From the NCBI RefSeq assembly GCF_000425545.1, contig NZ_AUDQ01000004.1, positions 62,001 to 126,000 of the forward strand: 64,000 bases of DNA. The letters run 5' to 3'. The stretch's first letter is position 1. The number at the start of each line of letters is the position of its first letter. The notes beneath the pieces are model-generated. The model worked only from the letters and a program-made list of their open reading frames with translations. It ran no database searches and had not been told where the DNA came from. The stretch comes from Sporosarcina ureae DSM 2281. Its GTDB lineage: Bacteria > Bacillota > Bacilli > Bacillales_A > Planococcaceae. A program made the translations under genes and the position numbers. Below, in pieces: positions 45,195 through 54,689 of this stretch.

Positions 45195-45546
45195 CCCTTC
45201 TCTGTAAGTAGTGAACCATTTCGTTCGTCGTGAAGCCTAATGCTTCCACATTTTGAATGAATGACTGGACGAGTTGTTCTTTCATTTCTTCACGAAGTTC
45301 TTGAATTCTCATCTGATTTTCCGTCACGAATGATCCCTGCCCCCTTCTTGTTTCAGTAATCCCTAGGTTTTCCAGTTCCTTATAGACCCGTTGCATCGTG
45401 TTGGCGTTCACACCTACTGAAATGGCATAGTCACGAACAGATGGTAACTTCTCCCCTGTTACAAGTGTGTCTCTTATGATGTCGCCGATGATGTGTTCGA
45501 CGAGCTGTTGGTAAATTGGTTTGTCTGGAAGAAACTCCATACCCAT
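45178..45546 (-). CDS. GntR-family transcriptional regulator (YtrA subfamily)
   Basis: 122 residues: winged helix (QQLVEHIIGDIIRDTLVTGE, VRDYAISVGVNANTMQRVYKELENLG, 15-85) and a short C-terminal helical dimerisation tail, the size typical of the YtrA subfamily. It lies between the permease and ATPase genes, 2 bp after the former and overlapping the latter. The 26-bp palindrome in the operon promoter is its likely operator. Confidence 0.9.
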   Translation of the reverse strand: MGMEFLPDKPIYQQLVEHIIGDIIRDTLVTGEKLPSVRDYAISVGVNANTMQRVYKELENLGITETRRGQGSFVTENQMRIQELREEMKEQLVQSFIQNVEALGFTTNEMVHYLQRRGEQDD

Positions 45547-45548
45547 CG

Positions 45549-46346
45549 TTACACCCTCACTTTCTTCTCAAAAAACGCAGATCCTATCATTAATAATACA
45601 AAACTGATGATCAGATAAAACACTAAATTCCCTAATGAAAAAGCAATACCATTTGGCACAAAACCCATGAAGAAGTAGCTTGTATGTTCATTGTAAAATG
45701 ACTCATTTGTCAATCGCACAGGCACTATAGTACGAAGCCAATCAAACAATCCACTTACTCTTAGCTGTTCCCAAAAAACGAACGTGATTATAAAGAATAT
45801 AAAAATGAGCGGCACAGAAAAGAATTGGGTTCTTGAATTAACTACTTTATACACACTCCAGAAGAACCAACCGACCATCGTCATAAAAACTAATTTTATG
45901 GATATCGCTAGTACTACGCTAATCAATGCCAATACCCCACTCCAAGCTAATTCCATTGTCCAATCTCCTATGACGTAAAGAACAATACTTGCAAGAAGAC
46001 TACTAAAGAACAAGCTAGCAAGTGCTGCCAAAATAGCAAACACTACTTTAGCTCCGACTAGTTGAACCATAGGATGCGGGGAGTGCAACCACATCTCCAA
46101 ATTCTTCATTTCTTTCTTTAAACTGACGAATAACATAAAAACACCGCTAAATATATGCAGAGCAAACCAAGTGCCGACAATGATATGTGTAGTGTCGTAA
46201 AGTGTATCCGGAATCCCTGCAAAATTTTTAGTCAAAAGAGGTGCTAAGGTAATCACCACTACGTCCAACAGTATGATCAAAGCCAGCAACCATTTCAACA
46301 CAATCCACTCTTTATGCAATAACCCACCAAATACCGTATTCCTCAT
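45549..46346 (-). CDS. ABC transporter membrane protein
   Basis: 265 residues with six hydrophobic segments (e.g. LLALIILLDVVVITLAPLL, FALHIFSGVFMLFVSL, ALAALASLFFSSLLASIVLYVI, LGNLVFYLIISFVLLMIGSAF). ATG 46346 follows GGGAG at 8 nt. First gene of the permease-GntR-ATPase operon. No family name can be given beyond ABC-2-like permease. Confidence 0.78.
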   Translation of the reverse strand: MRNTVFGGLLHKEWIVLKWLLALIILLDVVVITLAPLLTKNFAGIPDTLYDTTHIIVGTWFALHIFSGVFMLFVSLKKEMKNLEMWLHSPHPMVQLVGAKVVFAILAALASLFFSSLLASIVLYVIGDWTMELAWSGVLALISVVLAISIKLVFMTMVGWFFWSVYKVVNSRTQFFSVPLIFIFFIITFVFWEQLRVSGLFDWLRTIVPVRLTNESFYNEHTSYFFMGFVPNGIAFSLGNLVFYLIISFVLLMIGSAFFEKKVRV

Positions 46347-46366
46347 AAAGCCATCTCCCTCCATTC

Positions 46367-46410
46367 TAGTGTATTAGTTATATAGTACACTATGCAAAAA
46401 GTATTGACAA
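46367..46410 (-). promoter_or_regulatory. Promoter and GntR-type operator of the ABC operon
   Basis: TTGTCA (46405-46410), 17-bp spacer, TACTAT (46382-46387). The -10 box is embedded in a 26-bp dyad, TAGTGTA...TACACTA (46367-46392), of the AGTGTA-N12-TACACT kind used by YtrA-type regulators. Autorepression is the natural reading. Confidence 0.75.
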
Positions 46411-46427
46411 GGTGATAACTTTAAATA

Positions 46428-46473
46428 AAAAGCGCAAGGTAGAAACGAGAAATCCGTCTCTTCCTTGCGCTAC
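46428..46473 (-). terminator. Intrinsic terminator after the thioesterase gene
   Basis: AGCGCAAGG / CCTTGCGCT outer stem with an inner AGAGAC/GTTTCT pairing, then TTTTTATTT on the minus strand. Confidence 0.85.
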
Positions 46474-46475
46474 TA

Positions 46476-46955
46476 TTAATGCTTCATCAATCTCCGCTGC
46501 TTACGAAGTTCACGTCGTGCAGGTGCGGTATCGAATAGACGTTTTTCTAATTCCGTTTCAGGATACACTTCCGCCACTGGGATCGGACGATTTGTGTCAT
46601 CTACTGCAACCATCGTACAGAATGATTCTGTCGTCAACCTCACTTCACCTGTCACCAAGTTTTTGGAATGAACCGAAATAAAAACTTCCATAGATGTGCG
46701 ACCAACGGAAGTGACTACCGCTTCAAGTTCAATGACATCGCCCAGCAAGGCTGGAGAAACGAAATCGACAGAGTCTATTGAAGCGGTGATTGCTGCTCTA
46801 GTACCCGCGTGCTTCATAGCTGAAATAGCTGCGATTTCATCGATATAGGAGAGAACTTTTCCTCCAAAGATTGATTCAATATGGTTCGTGTCCGGCGGTA
46901 AGACCAGCTTACTTTGGATGGTTCTCGACTCACTCATCGGCTTTTGTTCAGACAT
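46476..46955 (-). CDS. Acyl-CoA thioesterase, hotdog fold
   Basis: 159 residues of the YciA/BACH-type cytosolic acyl-CoA hydrolase family: NHIESIFGGKVLSYIDEIAAISAMKHAG (with the catalytic Asp region) and ASIDSVDFVSPALLGDVIELEAVV. The ATG at 46955 has GGGAG at about 9 nt; the longer frame to 47039 is less likely. Transcribed toward its own terminator, after ykfC. Confidence 0.88.
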   Translation of the reverse strand: MSEQKPMSESRTIQSKLVLPPDTNHIESIFGGKVLSYIDEIAAISAMKHAGTRAAITASIDSVDFVSPALLGDVIELEAVVTSVGRTSMEVFISVHSKNLVTGEVRLTTESFCTMVAVDDTNRPIPVAEVYPETELEKRLFDTAPARRELRKQRRLMKH

Positions 46956-47045
46956 TACGACAACTCCCTTTTTAGTACGTTCTTTCAAGTATACATAAAA
47001 GAAGGGAGTCAGCGCCAATTCTTTCTTGATGTATTGCATATTCGA

Positions 47046-47930
47046 TTAGATAATTCTTCGCACACTACAGACATTTTCAGCATAAGCAGACTTCTTCAGC
47101 TCGATTTGTTCAATTAATTTCCCAGTTGAAGGTGCGTGAAGAATCTTTCCGTTGCCCACATACATCGCCACATGATGAATACGTTGCTCTTCATTCTTGA
47201 AAAAGATCAAATCACCTTTTTGCCAATCTGCAGAGTCGAGCGAGATGGATCTGCCCTCTTCTGCCTGATCCACTGCATCACGCGGCAAGCAAATTCCACA
47301 CGCTTTCCATATAGCTCGGGTGAATCCTGAGCAATCAAAGCCCCAGGCGGACATGCCCCCCCATAAATACGGCAAGCCAATGAAGCGTCTTCCCACTGTT
47401 AGCGGACGGTGAATTGATTCTTCTCCCACACGCTCGACATCAGATACATTTAGCAGTTTCCAGCCATGCGGTGTCCATACACGTATCTTCTTGCCGCGTC
47501 GTTCTGCGGATGGAAAGATTGTATTGAAAGAAACACGTAAAAAAAATGTACCTGATTCATCAAACAAAGCTGCCTTTGGAGAAGTCACTCTGACAAACTC
47601 TTCTGTCTGTATTCGTTTCTTCATGGAAAGTTGGACAAGGGGCACCCAGCCAGGATAGCCTCGCGGATCTTTGCGAGTTGGCTGGGAGTTCGCAATTATA
47701 CGCGCCCAGTCGCCAACCACTTCTTCGACAATCACAGATTCACCGTATAATAATTGCGTCTGAATGTAATTTTTTTCACTTAGCGCTAGACGTTCCTCAT
47801 AGGATAACTGGGAAAGCCATCTGTTGATTTGCACAGGATGATCCAAGGCAGGAAGATCAGCCACACGAGGAGAATCAGGATCCGTCCACACTGTCGCAAC
47901 GCTTACCGCGCACATCCATTTCTCATTCAC
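47046..47930 (-). CDS. ykfC: NlpC/P60 gamma-D-glutamyl-L-diamino acid endopeptidase (YkfC type)
   Basis: Cytoplasmic murein-peptide recycling enzyme. Two SH3b-like domains (about 8-75 and 95-155) precede the C40 peptidase domain: catalytic Cys in YLWGGMSAWGFDCSGF, His in IHHVAMYVGNG, third residue in GKILHAPSTG. No signal peptide is seen. The GTG at 47930 has AGGAG at 7 nt, whereas the ATG at 47936 is too close to it. Its start overlaps ykfB by 8 bp; last gene of ykfA-ykfB-ykfC. Confidence 0.9.
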   Translation of the reverse strand: MNEKWMCAVSVATVWTDPDSPRVADLPALDHPVQINRWLSQLSYEERLALSEKNYIQTQLLYGESVIVEEVVGDWARIIANSQPTRKDPRGYPGWVPLVQLSMKKRIQTEEFVRVTSPKAALFDESGTFFLRVSFNTIFPSAERRGKKIRVWTPHGWKLLNVSDVERVGEESIHRPLTVGRRFIGLPYLWGGMSAWGFDCSGFTRAIWKACGICLPRDAVDQAEEGRSISLDSADWQKGDLIFFKNEEQRIHHVAMYVGNGKILHAPSTGKLIEQIELKKSAYAENVCSVRRII

Positions 47931-49032
47931 ATGCATGCTCCTTCACCCATTGCATCATCCGTTTCGAATCAAATCCTAGTCCTGACTCCTTACTTAATTC
48001 CATACGCGATCCGTAATAGTGTACGCCCCCTGCAGATAATTCATCTGCTAATAATAGTGGTGCATCTAAATCTACTCGCGTTATATTCGGTTGACTTGCT
48101 GCTATATGGGCAGCTGCCGTCACCCCAACTGCTGTCTCCATCATACTTCCGACCATACACTCTATGCCATGTACTTCAGCCAATGCATTGATTTTCAAGG
48201 CTTCGCGGATCCCCCCCGACTTCATCAATTTGATATTCAGTACATCCACTGCGCGCATCTCCAGCAATCTTTTTGCATCTCTCGCTGAAAATAATGATTC
48301 ATCTGCCATGATCAGCGTGCTTGTCTGTCTTGTCACGTCTCTCAAGCCTTCTACATCATATGCGGCAACTGGCTGTTCTATTAATTCCAAATCAACTCCG
48401 TCATCTTCCAACTGGCGAATTAGGCGAATGGCTTCTTTGGGTTTCCAACCTTGGTTGGCGTCGAGGCGAATCGTGATATCTTGTCCAACGATTCGACGAA
48501 TAGCGTGAATCCTTTCTCTTTCTAGTTGAAAGCTACCTGTTCCTACTTTCACTTTGAGCGTATCAAAGCCTTTGGCAATATGTTCTGCCGCTTCCTTGGC
48601 CATTTCAGCAGGCTTCCCGACACTGACTGTCAAATCTGTTTTCAAGCTTTGATGGTAGCCGCCTAACACTTGGACTAAAGGTAAACCGCAAAGCTGTCCG
48701 AACAAATCATTCACTGCCATGTCAACTGCGGCTTTTGCACTCGTATTCCCCATAATTGCCCGTTGTATTCTTTCCATTATTACTTCTCGCTGTATGATAT
48801 TTCCGTCAATCAATATAGGTGCAAGAACATCATGGATGACATAACGAATGCCACCGATGGAATCACCTGTTATGACATGCGTGGGCACCGCTTCCCCCCA
48901 GCCAATCAGACCGTCGTCAGTTGTTAGTTTGATGATGACTGATTGCACAGTATGAACAGTACGCAGCGCCGTGATAAACGGTTTACGCAATGAGGATGAC
49001 ACGAGGAATGTTTCCACCGTGCGAATTTGCAA
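47923..49032 (-). CDS. ykfB: L-Ala-D/L-Glu epimerase (dipeptide epimerase)
   Basis: Enolase-superfamily enzyme that inverts the D-Glu of murein dipeptides. 369 residues, TTG start (QIRTVETFLVSSSLRKPF) directly after the ykfA stop. Catalytic features: KVKVG (Lys pair, about 160-164), metal ligands in IRLDANQGW, ELIEQPV and MADESLF, and the second acid/base Lys in NIKLMKSGGI. The family also holds other dipeptide epimerases, but the neighbours favour L-Ala-D-Glu. Confidence 0.92.
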   Translation of the reverse strand: MQIRTVETFLVSSSLRKPFITALRTVHTVQSVIIKLTTDDGLIGWGEAVPTHVITGDSIGGIRYVIHDVLAPILIDGNIIQREVIMERIQRAIMGNTSAKAAVDMAVNDLFGQLCGLPLVQVLGGYHQSLKTDLTVSVGKPAEMAKEAAEHIAKGFDTLKVKVGTGSFQLERERIHAIRRIVGQDITIRLDANQGWKPKEAIRLIRQLEDDGVDLELIEQPVAAYDVEGLRDVTRQTSTLIMADESLFSARDAKRLLEMRAVDVLNIKLMKSGGIREALKINALAEVHGIECMVGSMMETAVGVTAAAHIAASQPNITRVDLDAPLLLADELSAGGVHYYGSRMELSKESGLGFDSKRMMQWVKEHACE

Positions 49033-49953
49033 TTACTCCACTCCCGGTAAGATAGTCAGCGTCTTACTATTTGCATCCAAACGTCCTTTCACACCAAATG
49101 GAATCGCAATATTCGGTTCGCAATGACCGATACGGAATCCCTTTACGACAGGCTGATTTAGTTTGCCAAAATAATGTTCAAACACGTCATCCAATGCGAG
49201 TGAAGCATTCGGCTTCGTTGGTGTCGCTTTCGCGAAATCACCAATCACGATACCTGCTGCTTCGCGAAGCTTACCTGCGAGACGTAATTGATTAAGTAGA
49301 CGATCCACTTTATAAGGCTCTTCACCCACATCCTCAAGTACAAGTAATCGATTATTCGTCTTAATCTCAAATTCACTGCCTAGACTGTTGACTAGTTGCG
49401 TCAAGTTACCACCGACCACTTCGCCTTCTGCAACACCGCCTACAATAGTTTCGAGTGGCGAGATGGCTTCAGAATAATGAACTTCTACAGGCGTAAATAA
49501 TTGCCCAAACATTTTGCCCGACATTTCATGAAACTCGTCTTGTGCGACACATGATGCAAGCATCGGTCCGTGGAATGTAACGAGTCCTGCTCCCTGACGA
49601 ATCGCGGTATGTAGATACGTAATATCACTGAACCCCCAAAACACTTTCGGATGGTCGTGGATCAAATCGAGATCCAGTTGTTCTGCGTAGCGTGCCGAGC
49701 CGTAACCACCACCCGCACAGAGAATTCCCTTCACTTCGGGATCTTTAAACATCTCATGCAAGTCAGCAAGCCGTTCCTCATCAGTCCCTGCCAAATAACC
49801 ATTTTTCTTATACACGGACTGGCCTACTTTATAGCGCAGACCCAATTGCTCCAAAAATTGAAATGAACGCTCCAATACTTCACGTTCTACAGGGCTGGCA
49901 GGTGCCACAATCCCAATTACATCACCTTGTACTAAATGTGCTGGACGAATCAT
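49033..49953 (-). CDS. ykfA: LD-carboxypeptidase (YkfA, MccF/S66 family)
   Basis: Removes the terminal D-Ala from cytosolic murein tetrapeptides; S66 relatives include microcin C self-immunity MccF. About 306 residues: nucleophile Ser in GGYGSARYAEQ, VVGGNLTQLVNSLGSEFE with the Glu, and His in FRIGHCEPNIAIPFG. Start chosen at ATG 49953 (MIRPAHL, GGGTGAT upstream); 49962 and 49965 are alternatives. First gene of the operon. Confidence 0.9.
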   Translation of the reverse strand: MIRPAHLVQGDVIGIVAPASPVEREVLERSFQFLEQLGLRYKVGQSVYKKNGYLAGTDEERLADLHEMFKDPEVKGILCAGGGYGSARYAEQLDLDLIHDHPKVFWGFSDITYLHTAIRQGAGLVTFHGPMLASCVAQDEFHEMSGKMFGQLFTPVEVHYSEAISPLETIVGGVAEGEVVGGNLTQLVNSLGSEFEIKTNNRLLVLEDVGEEPYKVDRLLNQLRLAGKLREAAGIVIGDFAKATPTKPNASLALDDVFEHYFGKLNQPVVKGFRIGHCEPNIAIPFGVKGRLDANSKTLTILPGVE

Positions 49954-50041
49954 TCTACTCATCACCCTTTCTACGTCCTACTTTATCATATTCATGAAAC
50001 TCCATCGTCATCACGAGATTTCTAAGACATTTAAAGTAGAT

Positions 50042-50161
50042 TGTGGGTAATCTTTAAGTTATCCCCTTTATGAACAGCTAATCCCCAGATATTGTGCATA
50101 CTTTATATTAAATTACTTAAATAACAGAAAAAGTTATTCACACTTTCTCTATTGTGGATAG
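50042..50161. other. Cluster of DnaA-box-like nonamers
   Basis: In the AT-rich 260-bp gap between ykfA and trpA: TTATTCACA (50134-50142, perfect consensus), CTATCCACA on the minus strand (50153-50161, 8 of 9), TTACCCACA on the minus strand (50042-50050, 8 of 9) and TTATCCCCT (50059-50067, 7 of 9). It resembles the DnaA-box clusters known outside oriC in B. subtilis; activity is not shown. Confidence 0.4.
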
Positions 50162-50177
50162 TTTTATTTACAATAAA

Positions 50178-50210
50178 AAACGGATAACTGAAATATATCA
50201 GTTATCCGCA
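50178..50210 (-). terminator. Intrinsic terminator after trpA
   Basis: CGGATAACTGA / TCAGTTATCCG stem with a 6-nt loop, then TTTTTT on the minus strand; closes the trp operon. Confidence 0.92.
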
Positions 50211-50216
50211 AAATTA

Positions 50217-51008
50217 TTAGCTATTGGTTAGTTGATTTTTGGATGCGTTAATTAACGTCCGAACCTTTTCGTAATCTCCTTCATGAAGAGCCGTTACGAT
50301 CGCACTTCCTACGATGACGCCGTCAGCAAGTCCGCCAAGTGTGCGTACATGCTCAGGAGTAGAAATACCGAATCCCGCAAGAACCGGAACGGAACTTGCA
50401 GCCTTTAGACGCTCTAAGTGACCTTCTAGTCCTTCTGTAAATGATGAACGGACACCCGTGATGCCGTTTACTGTCACTGCGTAAATGAAACCTTCTGCTG
50501 CTTTCGCAATGGCTTCAATACGCTCAGCTGGACTGGTTAGAGAAACTAATTGAATTAATGCCACATCGCTATTTTTCAGCGCTTCTTTGAGTAAGCCGCT
50601 TTCCTCGAGCGGAAGATCTGGAACGATTAAACCGTAGACACCACTTGCTTCACAATCTGCCGCTATTGACTGTAAGCCATAGCTAAGAACAGGATTCAAG
50701 TACGTCATGATTACTAAGGGAATCTTGACTTCTTCTCTGAATGAAGCAAGTTCTTTCATAATCTTTCGTAATGTAATGCCTTCAGCTAACGCTCGCTCAC
50801 CGGCTTGCTGGATTACATCACCGTCCGCTACCGGATCGGAAAATGGTATACCTACTTCAATAGCGGTTGCACCCGCTTCTTGCAGGAATAGTATCGTCTT
50901 CTTCAACGTTTGTAATCCGCCGTCACCCGCCATGATATAAGGTACAAACGCTTTGTTTCCCTGTTCATTACACTGCATAATCGCTTGTGTCACTAGTTTT
51001 TTCGTCAT
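50217..51008 (-). CDS. trpA: Tryptophan synthase alpha subunit
   Basis: Cleaves indole-3-glycerol phosphate, passing indole to TrpB. 263 residues; catalytic Glu in [19 protein letters not shown] and Asp in [13 protein letters not shown], phosphate loop AGFGIS and [10 protein letters not shown]. It overlaps trpB by 4 bp; last gene of trpEDCFBA. Confidence 0.97.
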   Translation of the reverse strand: MTKKLVTQAIMQCNEQGNKAFVPYIMAGDGGLQTLKKTILFLQEAGATAIEVGIPFSDPVADGDVIQQAGERALAEGITLRKIMKELASFREEVKIPLVIMTYLNPVLSYGLQSIAADCEASGVYGLIVPDLPLEESGLLKEALKNSDVALIQLVSLTSPAERIEAIAKAAEGFIYAVTVNGITGVRSSFTEGLEGHLERLKAASSVPVLAGFGISTPEHVRTLGGLADGVIVGSAIVTALHEGDYEKVRTLINASKNQLTNS

Positions 51009-52195
51009 ACGGATTGACCTCCCAGCGCATCACGTACTGTTTGCATGTCTTTGTCGCCGCGCCCCGATAAACAGATCACGAGTAGCTCATCTTCTTTCAT
51101 TTCTTTCGCTAACTGCACTGCATAATAAACAGCGTGCGCACTTTCAAGAGCCGGAATAATCCCTTCTACACGTGAAAGTACTTGCACCGCTTCAAGCGCT
51201 TGTTGATCCGTAACGGAGTCATACTGTACACGCTTGATATCAGCTAAATGGCAATGCTCAGGTCCTACCGCAGGATAATCGAGACCGGCGGAAATGGAGT
51301 GCGCCTCTTGAATAAATCCATCATCGTCTTGCAATACGTACATGTACGCACCGTGCAAAACGCCTTCTTGTTTACCCGCAATGGCTGCCGCATGTTTGCC
51401 TGTTGAAATGCCGCTACCTGCCGCTTCTACACCGTACAACTTTACATCTTGATCATCGACGAATGGGTGGAACATACCAATCGCGTTACTACCGCCACCA
51501 ATACAAGCTACGACTGCATCAGGGAGTCGTCCTTCATGTTCCACGATTTGCTTACGTGTTTCATCACCGATCACTCGCTGAAAATCACGGACAATTTGTG
51601 GGAATGGATGCGGACCTAGAGCCGATCCTAAAATATAATGTGTGTCTTCTACATTGGAAACCCAGTAGCGTAAGGCTTCATTGACCGCATCCTTCAAAGT
51701 ACCTGAACCTTTATCAACGGAAACCACATTCGTACCGAGCAGTTCCATGCGAAAAACGTTCAGTTCTTGACGACGGATATCTTCCTTGCCCATGAATACA
51801 ACGCATTCGAGACCGAGTAACGCACAAGCAGTAGCTGTTGCCACACCATGTTGTCCTGCTCCTGTTTCCGCTACGATTTTCTTCTTGCCCATACGAATCG
51901 CAAGCAATGCTTGACCAAGAGAGTTATTAATCTTATGAGCACCTGTATGATTCAAATCTTCGCGCTTTAAATAAATTTTCGCGCCACCTGCATGCTTCGT
52001 CAAACGCTCTGCAAAAAACAAAGGGGTTTCACGACCTACAAACTCTTTCAAATAATAATCCAATTCCTTTGAAAACGCAGGATCTTGCTGTGCTTCTTCG
52101 TAAGCAGTTTCTAACTCCTGCAATGCAGTCATCAATGTTTCCGGAACGAACTGACCTCCGAATTTCCCGTAGCGTCCTTTAGTTTCTGTTGTCAT
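51005..52195 (-). CDS. trpB: Tryptophan synthase beta subunit
   Basis: PLP enzyme joining indole and serine. 396 residues with the PLP Lys in [19 protein letters not shown] (about 80-98), the glycine loop [12 protein letters not shown] and GRGDKD near the C-terminus. Its start overlaps trpF by 17 bp. Confidence 0.98.
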   Translation of the reverse strand: MTTETKGRYGKFGGQFVPETLMTALQELETAYEEAQQDPAFSKELDYYLKEFVGRETPLFFAERLTKHAGGAKIYLKREDLNHTGAHKINNSLGQALLAIRMGKKKIVAETGAGQHGVATATACALLGLECVVFMGKEDIRRQELNVFRMELLGTNVVSVDKGSGTLKDAVNEALRYWVSNVEDTHYILGSALGPHPFPQIVRDFQRVIGDETRKQIVEHEGRLPDAVVACIGGGSNAIGMFHPFVDDQDVKLYGVEAAGSGISTGKHAAAIAGKQEGVLHGAYMYVLQDDDGFIQEAHSISAGLDYPAVGPEHCHLADIKRVQYDSVTDQQALEAVQVLSRVEGIIPALESAHAVYYAVQLAKEMKEDELLVICLSGRGDKDMQTVRDALGGQSV

Positions 52196-52811
52196 GACGA
52201 TCTCTCCTACCCTTCGCTGTATGAATAAACGTTTGAATGCGTTCCGTGTCTTTTTGCTTCTCTATCTCCACTCCACTTGATACATCCACCATATAGGGAT
52301 TCACTTGCCTCAACGCTTCCTGCACATTGCCTGCATGCAGTCCACCAGCTAAGATAATTTGCTCTTTTGATACACCCGCATGTTCAAGTAACGACCAATC
52401 GAACGTATTACCACTACCGCCTTTGTATTCAACACCTGGTGTATCGAATAAATAATAATCCACCTTATATGTGGCAGCGAGTTTCACATCGTCTTCCGTT
52501 TCAATAGCAAGGGCTTTAATAGAAGGTAATCCCACTTGTTGAATGAAGGCGGGAGTCTCTTCTCCATGGTATTGGATATAATCCAAGGGCACTTCTTTAA
52601 ATATCTTGTGTAACTGCTCTTTTGCTTCATCCACAAAGACTCCGATTTTTAATACGGACGGTGGAATGAGTTTCGCCAGTTCATGTGCCCGCTCTACCGT
52701 CACTTCCCTACGGCTTGGTGCAAATACAAACCCTATAGCATCAGCGCCTGCATCCACGGCTGCTTGTACGTGTTCTGGTTTCATCAGTCCGCAAATCTTT
52801 ACTTTTGTCAT
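52179..52811 (-). CDS. trpF: Phosphoribosylanthranilate isomerase
   Basis: Amadori isomerisation of PRA to CdRP. 210-residue TIM barrel: catalytic Cys in [12 protein letters not shown] (3-14), catalytic Asp in [15 protein letters not shown], phosphate-binding [10 protein letters not shown] and VDVSSGVEI. Overlaps trpC by 4 bp. Confidence 0.96.
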   Translation of the reverse strand: MTKVKICGLMKPEHVQAAVDAGADAIGFVFAPSRREVTVERAHELAKLIPPSVLKIGVFVDEAKEQLHKIFKEVPLDYIQYHGEETPAFIQQVGLPSIKALAIETEDDVKLAATYKVDYYLFDTPGVEYKGGSGNTFDWSLLEHAGVSKEQIILAGGLHAGNVQEALRQVNPYMVDVSSGVEIEKQKDTERIQTFIHTAKGRRDRHDNRN

Positions 52812-53596
52812 GGACGATCCACGTGCTTTTCTACTTGCAATGCTTGCAGAGCTTCTTTTACTGAATCACTGCGCATCAATGATTCTCCGACAAGTACTGC
52901 ACTTGCTCCAGCTTTAGCTGCACGTTCTGCATCCTCAGGTCCCCAGATCCCGCTTTCACTGATGAACACACGCTCTTCATCAAACGGGAAGTGTGACGCG
53001 ATCAGTTCTGTCTGTGCTAAGTCTACTTCAAATGTATGCAGATCGCGGTTATTGACACCGATAATTCTTGCATCGATTGACAATGCGCGTTGCAACTCTT
53101 CGACGTTATGCACTTCTACTAGCACATCCAAACCTTCTTCGTTGGCATACGTATATAGACTTCCAAGTGTTTCATCATCGAGTGCTGCCACAATTAGTAA
53201 AATGACGGATGCACCTGCGCTTTTCGCTTGGTCAATCTGAATTTTATGGATCATAAAATCTTTACACAACAATGCGATGGGCACAGCATCCGCTACTGCA
53301 GACAAGTCTTCAAATGATCCCTTGAAAAATTCTTTATCAGTCAATACTGAGATACACGCAGCACCTGCTTCATAATAAGCAGTTGCCTGTTTAACCGGAT
53401 TGGCACCATCTGCAATTAATCCTTTAGAAGGTGATGCACGTTTCATTTCAGAGATGACTTGCAGTTGTTTCGCTTTCCTTAATGTTTGATAGAGTGACGG
53501 ACGTGTGATCTCCCGTTCCGGAAACGTCACGTTACTCGCTAGCAATTGATCTACTTCTATTTTCTTCTGTGCAATAATTTTTTCTAAAATCGTCAT
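52808..53596 (-). CDS. trpC: Indole-3-glycerol phosphate synthase
   Basis: Ring closure and decarboxylation of CdRP. 262 residues: SEMKRASPSKGLIADGANPV with the catalytic Lys, ISVLTDKEFFKGS, LLCKDFMI, GVNNRDLHTFEVDL, VFISESGIWGPED. A monofunctional form, separate from trpF. It overlaps trpD by 4 bp. Confidence 0.97.
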   Translation of the reverse strand: MTILEKIIAQKKIEVDQLLASNVTFPEREITRPSLYQTLRKAKQLQVISEMKRASPSKGLIADGANPVKQATAYYEAGAACISVLTDKEFFKGSFEDLSAVADAVPIALLCKDFMIHKIQIDQAKSAGASVILLIVAALDDETLGSLYTYANEEGLDVLVEVHNVEELQRALSIDARIIGVNNRDLHTFEVDLAQTELIASHFPFDEERVFISESGIWGPEDAERAAKAGASAVLVGESLMRSDSVKEALQALQVEKHVDRP

Positions 53597-54624
53597 TGGA
53601 TAACCGCCTTCTGCCGAATCTTTTCGCTAAATGCGACAACGGCATCTAGTTTTGCTAACGCCTTGCCTGACAAAATACTTTCAGTAGCTACTTTCACGCC
53701 TTCTTGAATTGTAGAAACATGCCCATTTGCAAATAAACCAATACCTGCATTCAACACGACCGTATCAAACTTTGGTCCACGTTCTCCACCTAAGATCGAT
53801 CGAGTAGTCGCGGCATTTTCTATTGCGTCTCCACCTTTTATTGCGGATAACGGTGCATATTCAAGCCCCACGTCATCTGCAGTCAATGAAAATGGTATTA
53901 AATCACCATGATCGAGTAATACAAATTCATTCTGGCCTGCAAGAGACGCTTCATCCATTCCCCCTGCTCCACTCACGACAATCGCTCTTTCCCGCCCCAG
54001 CATTCTGAGTACTGATGCATATTCCATGATGAAATCTGGACGGTTAATACCGGTAAACTGTGTTTCAAGTGATACAGGATTCGTCAAGGGCCCAACTAAG
54101 TTGAAGATCGTCGTCTTACCAATTTTGTTCCGTATAGCGCCGATCCTCTTCATTTTCGGATGAATAGACGGGGCAAATAAGAATGCAATCCCTTGTTGTT
54201 CCAATAAGTTCTGCATATCAGGTATCTGGAAATCAGAATGAATACCAAGTGCATCCAAAACATCCTGGCTACCCGATGCACTAGAGATTTTACGATTACC
54301 ATGTTTCGCAACCCGGACCCCGGCACCCGCCAGCACGAATGCAGCCGTCGTACTAATATTGAATGTATTGACTCCATCTCCACCCGTTCCACAGTTATCT
54401 AGATAACGTGCCTCTGTAGGCGTCAGGTCGTTCGCATATGACTTCATAACAGCCGCTAATGCCGCTACTTCATGTGATGTTTCACCTTTTTTCGATAACG
54501 CGATCAAAAATTGTGTAATTAGATCTTCATCTGTCGCGTCATTGAACATTAGCTCGGCGGCTTCTCTCATCTCTTCGTACATAAGGTTGCGTTGCTTCTC
54601 TACTATGCTCAAAAACCTCTTCAT
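53593..54624 (-). CDS. trpD: Anthranilate phosphoribosyltransferase
   Basis: Attaches PRPP ribose to anthranilate. 343 residues with the PRPP loop DNCGTGGDGVNTFNIST (about 81-97), KHGNRKISSASGSQDVLDALG, and HPKMKRIGAIRNKIG. It stands alone without an N-terminal TrpG fusion. 65 bp after trpE. Confidence 0.97.
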   Translation of the reverse strand: MKRFLSIVEKQRNLMYEEMREAAELMFNDATDEDLITQFLIALSKKGETSHEVAALAAVMKSYANDLTPTEARYLDNCGTGGDGVNTFNISTTAAFVLAGAGVRVAKHGNRKISSASGSQDVLDALGIHSDFQIPDMQNLLEQQGIAFLFAPSIHPKMKRIGAIRNKIGKTTIFNLVGPLTNPVSLETQFTGINRPDFIMEYASVLRMLGRERAIVVSGAGGMDEASLAGQNEFVLLDHGDLIPFSLTADDVGLEYAPLSAIKGGDAIENAATTRSILGGERGPKFDTVVLNAGIGLFANGHVSTIQEGVKVATESILSGKALAKLDAVVAFSEKIRQKAVIQ

Positions 54625-54689
54625 ACTTATCTCTCCCCTTCTCGTCTAGACGTTTACGCAATCTTTCAGCAAGGCTTAGGCCTTGGCAA

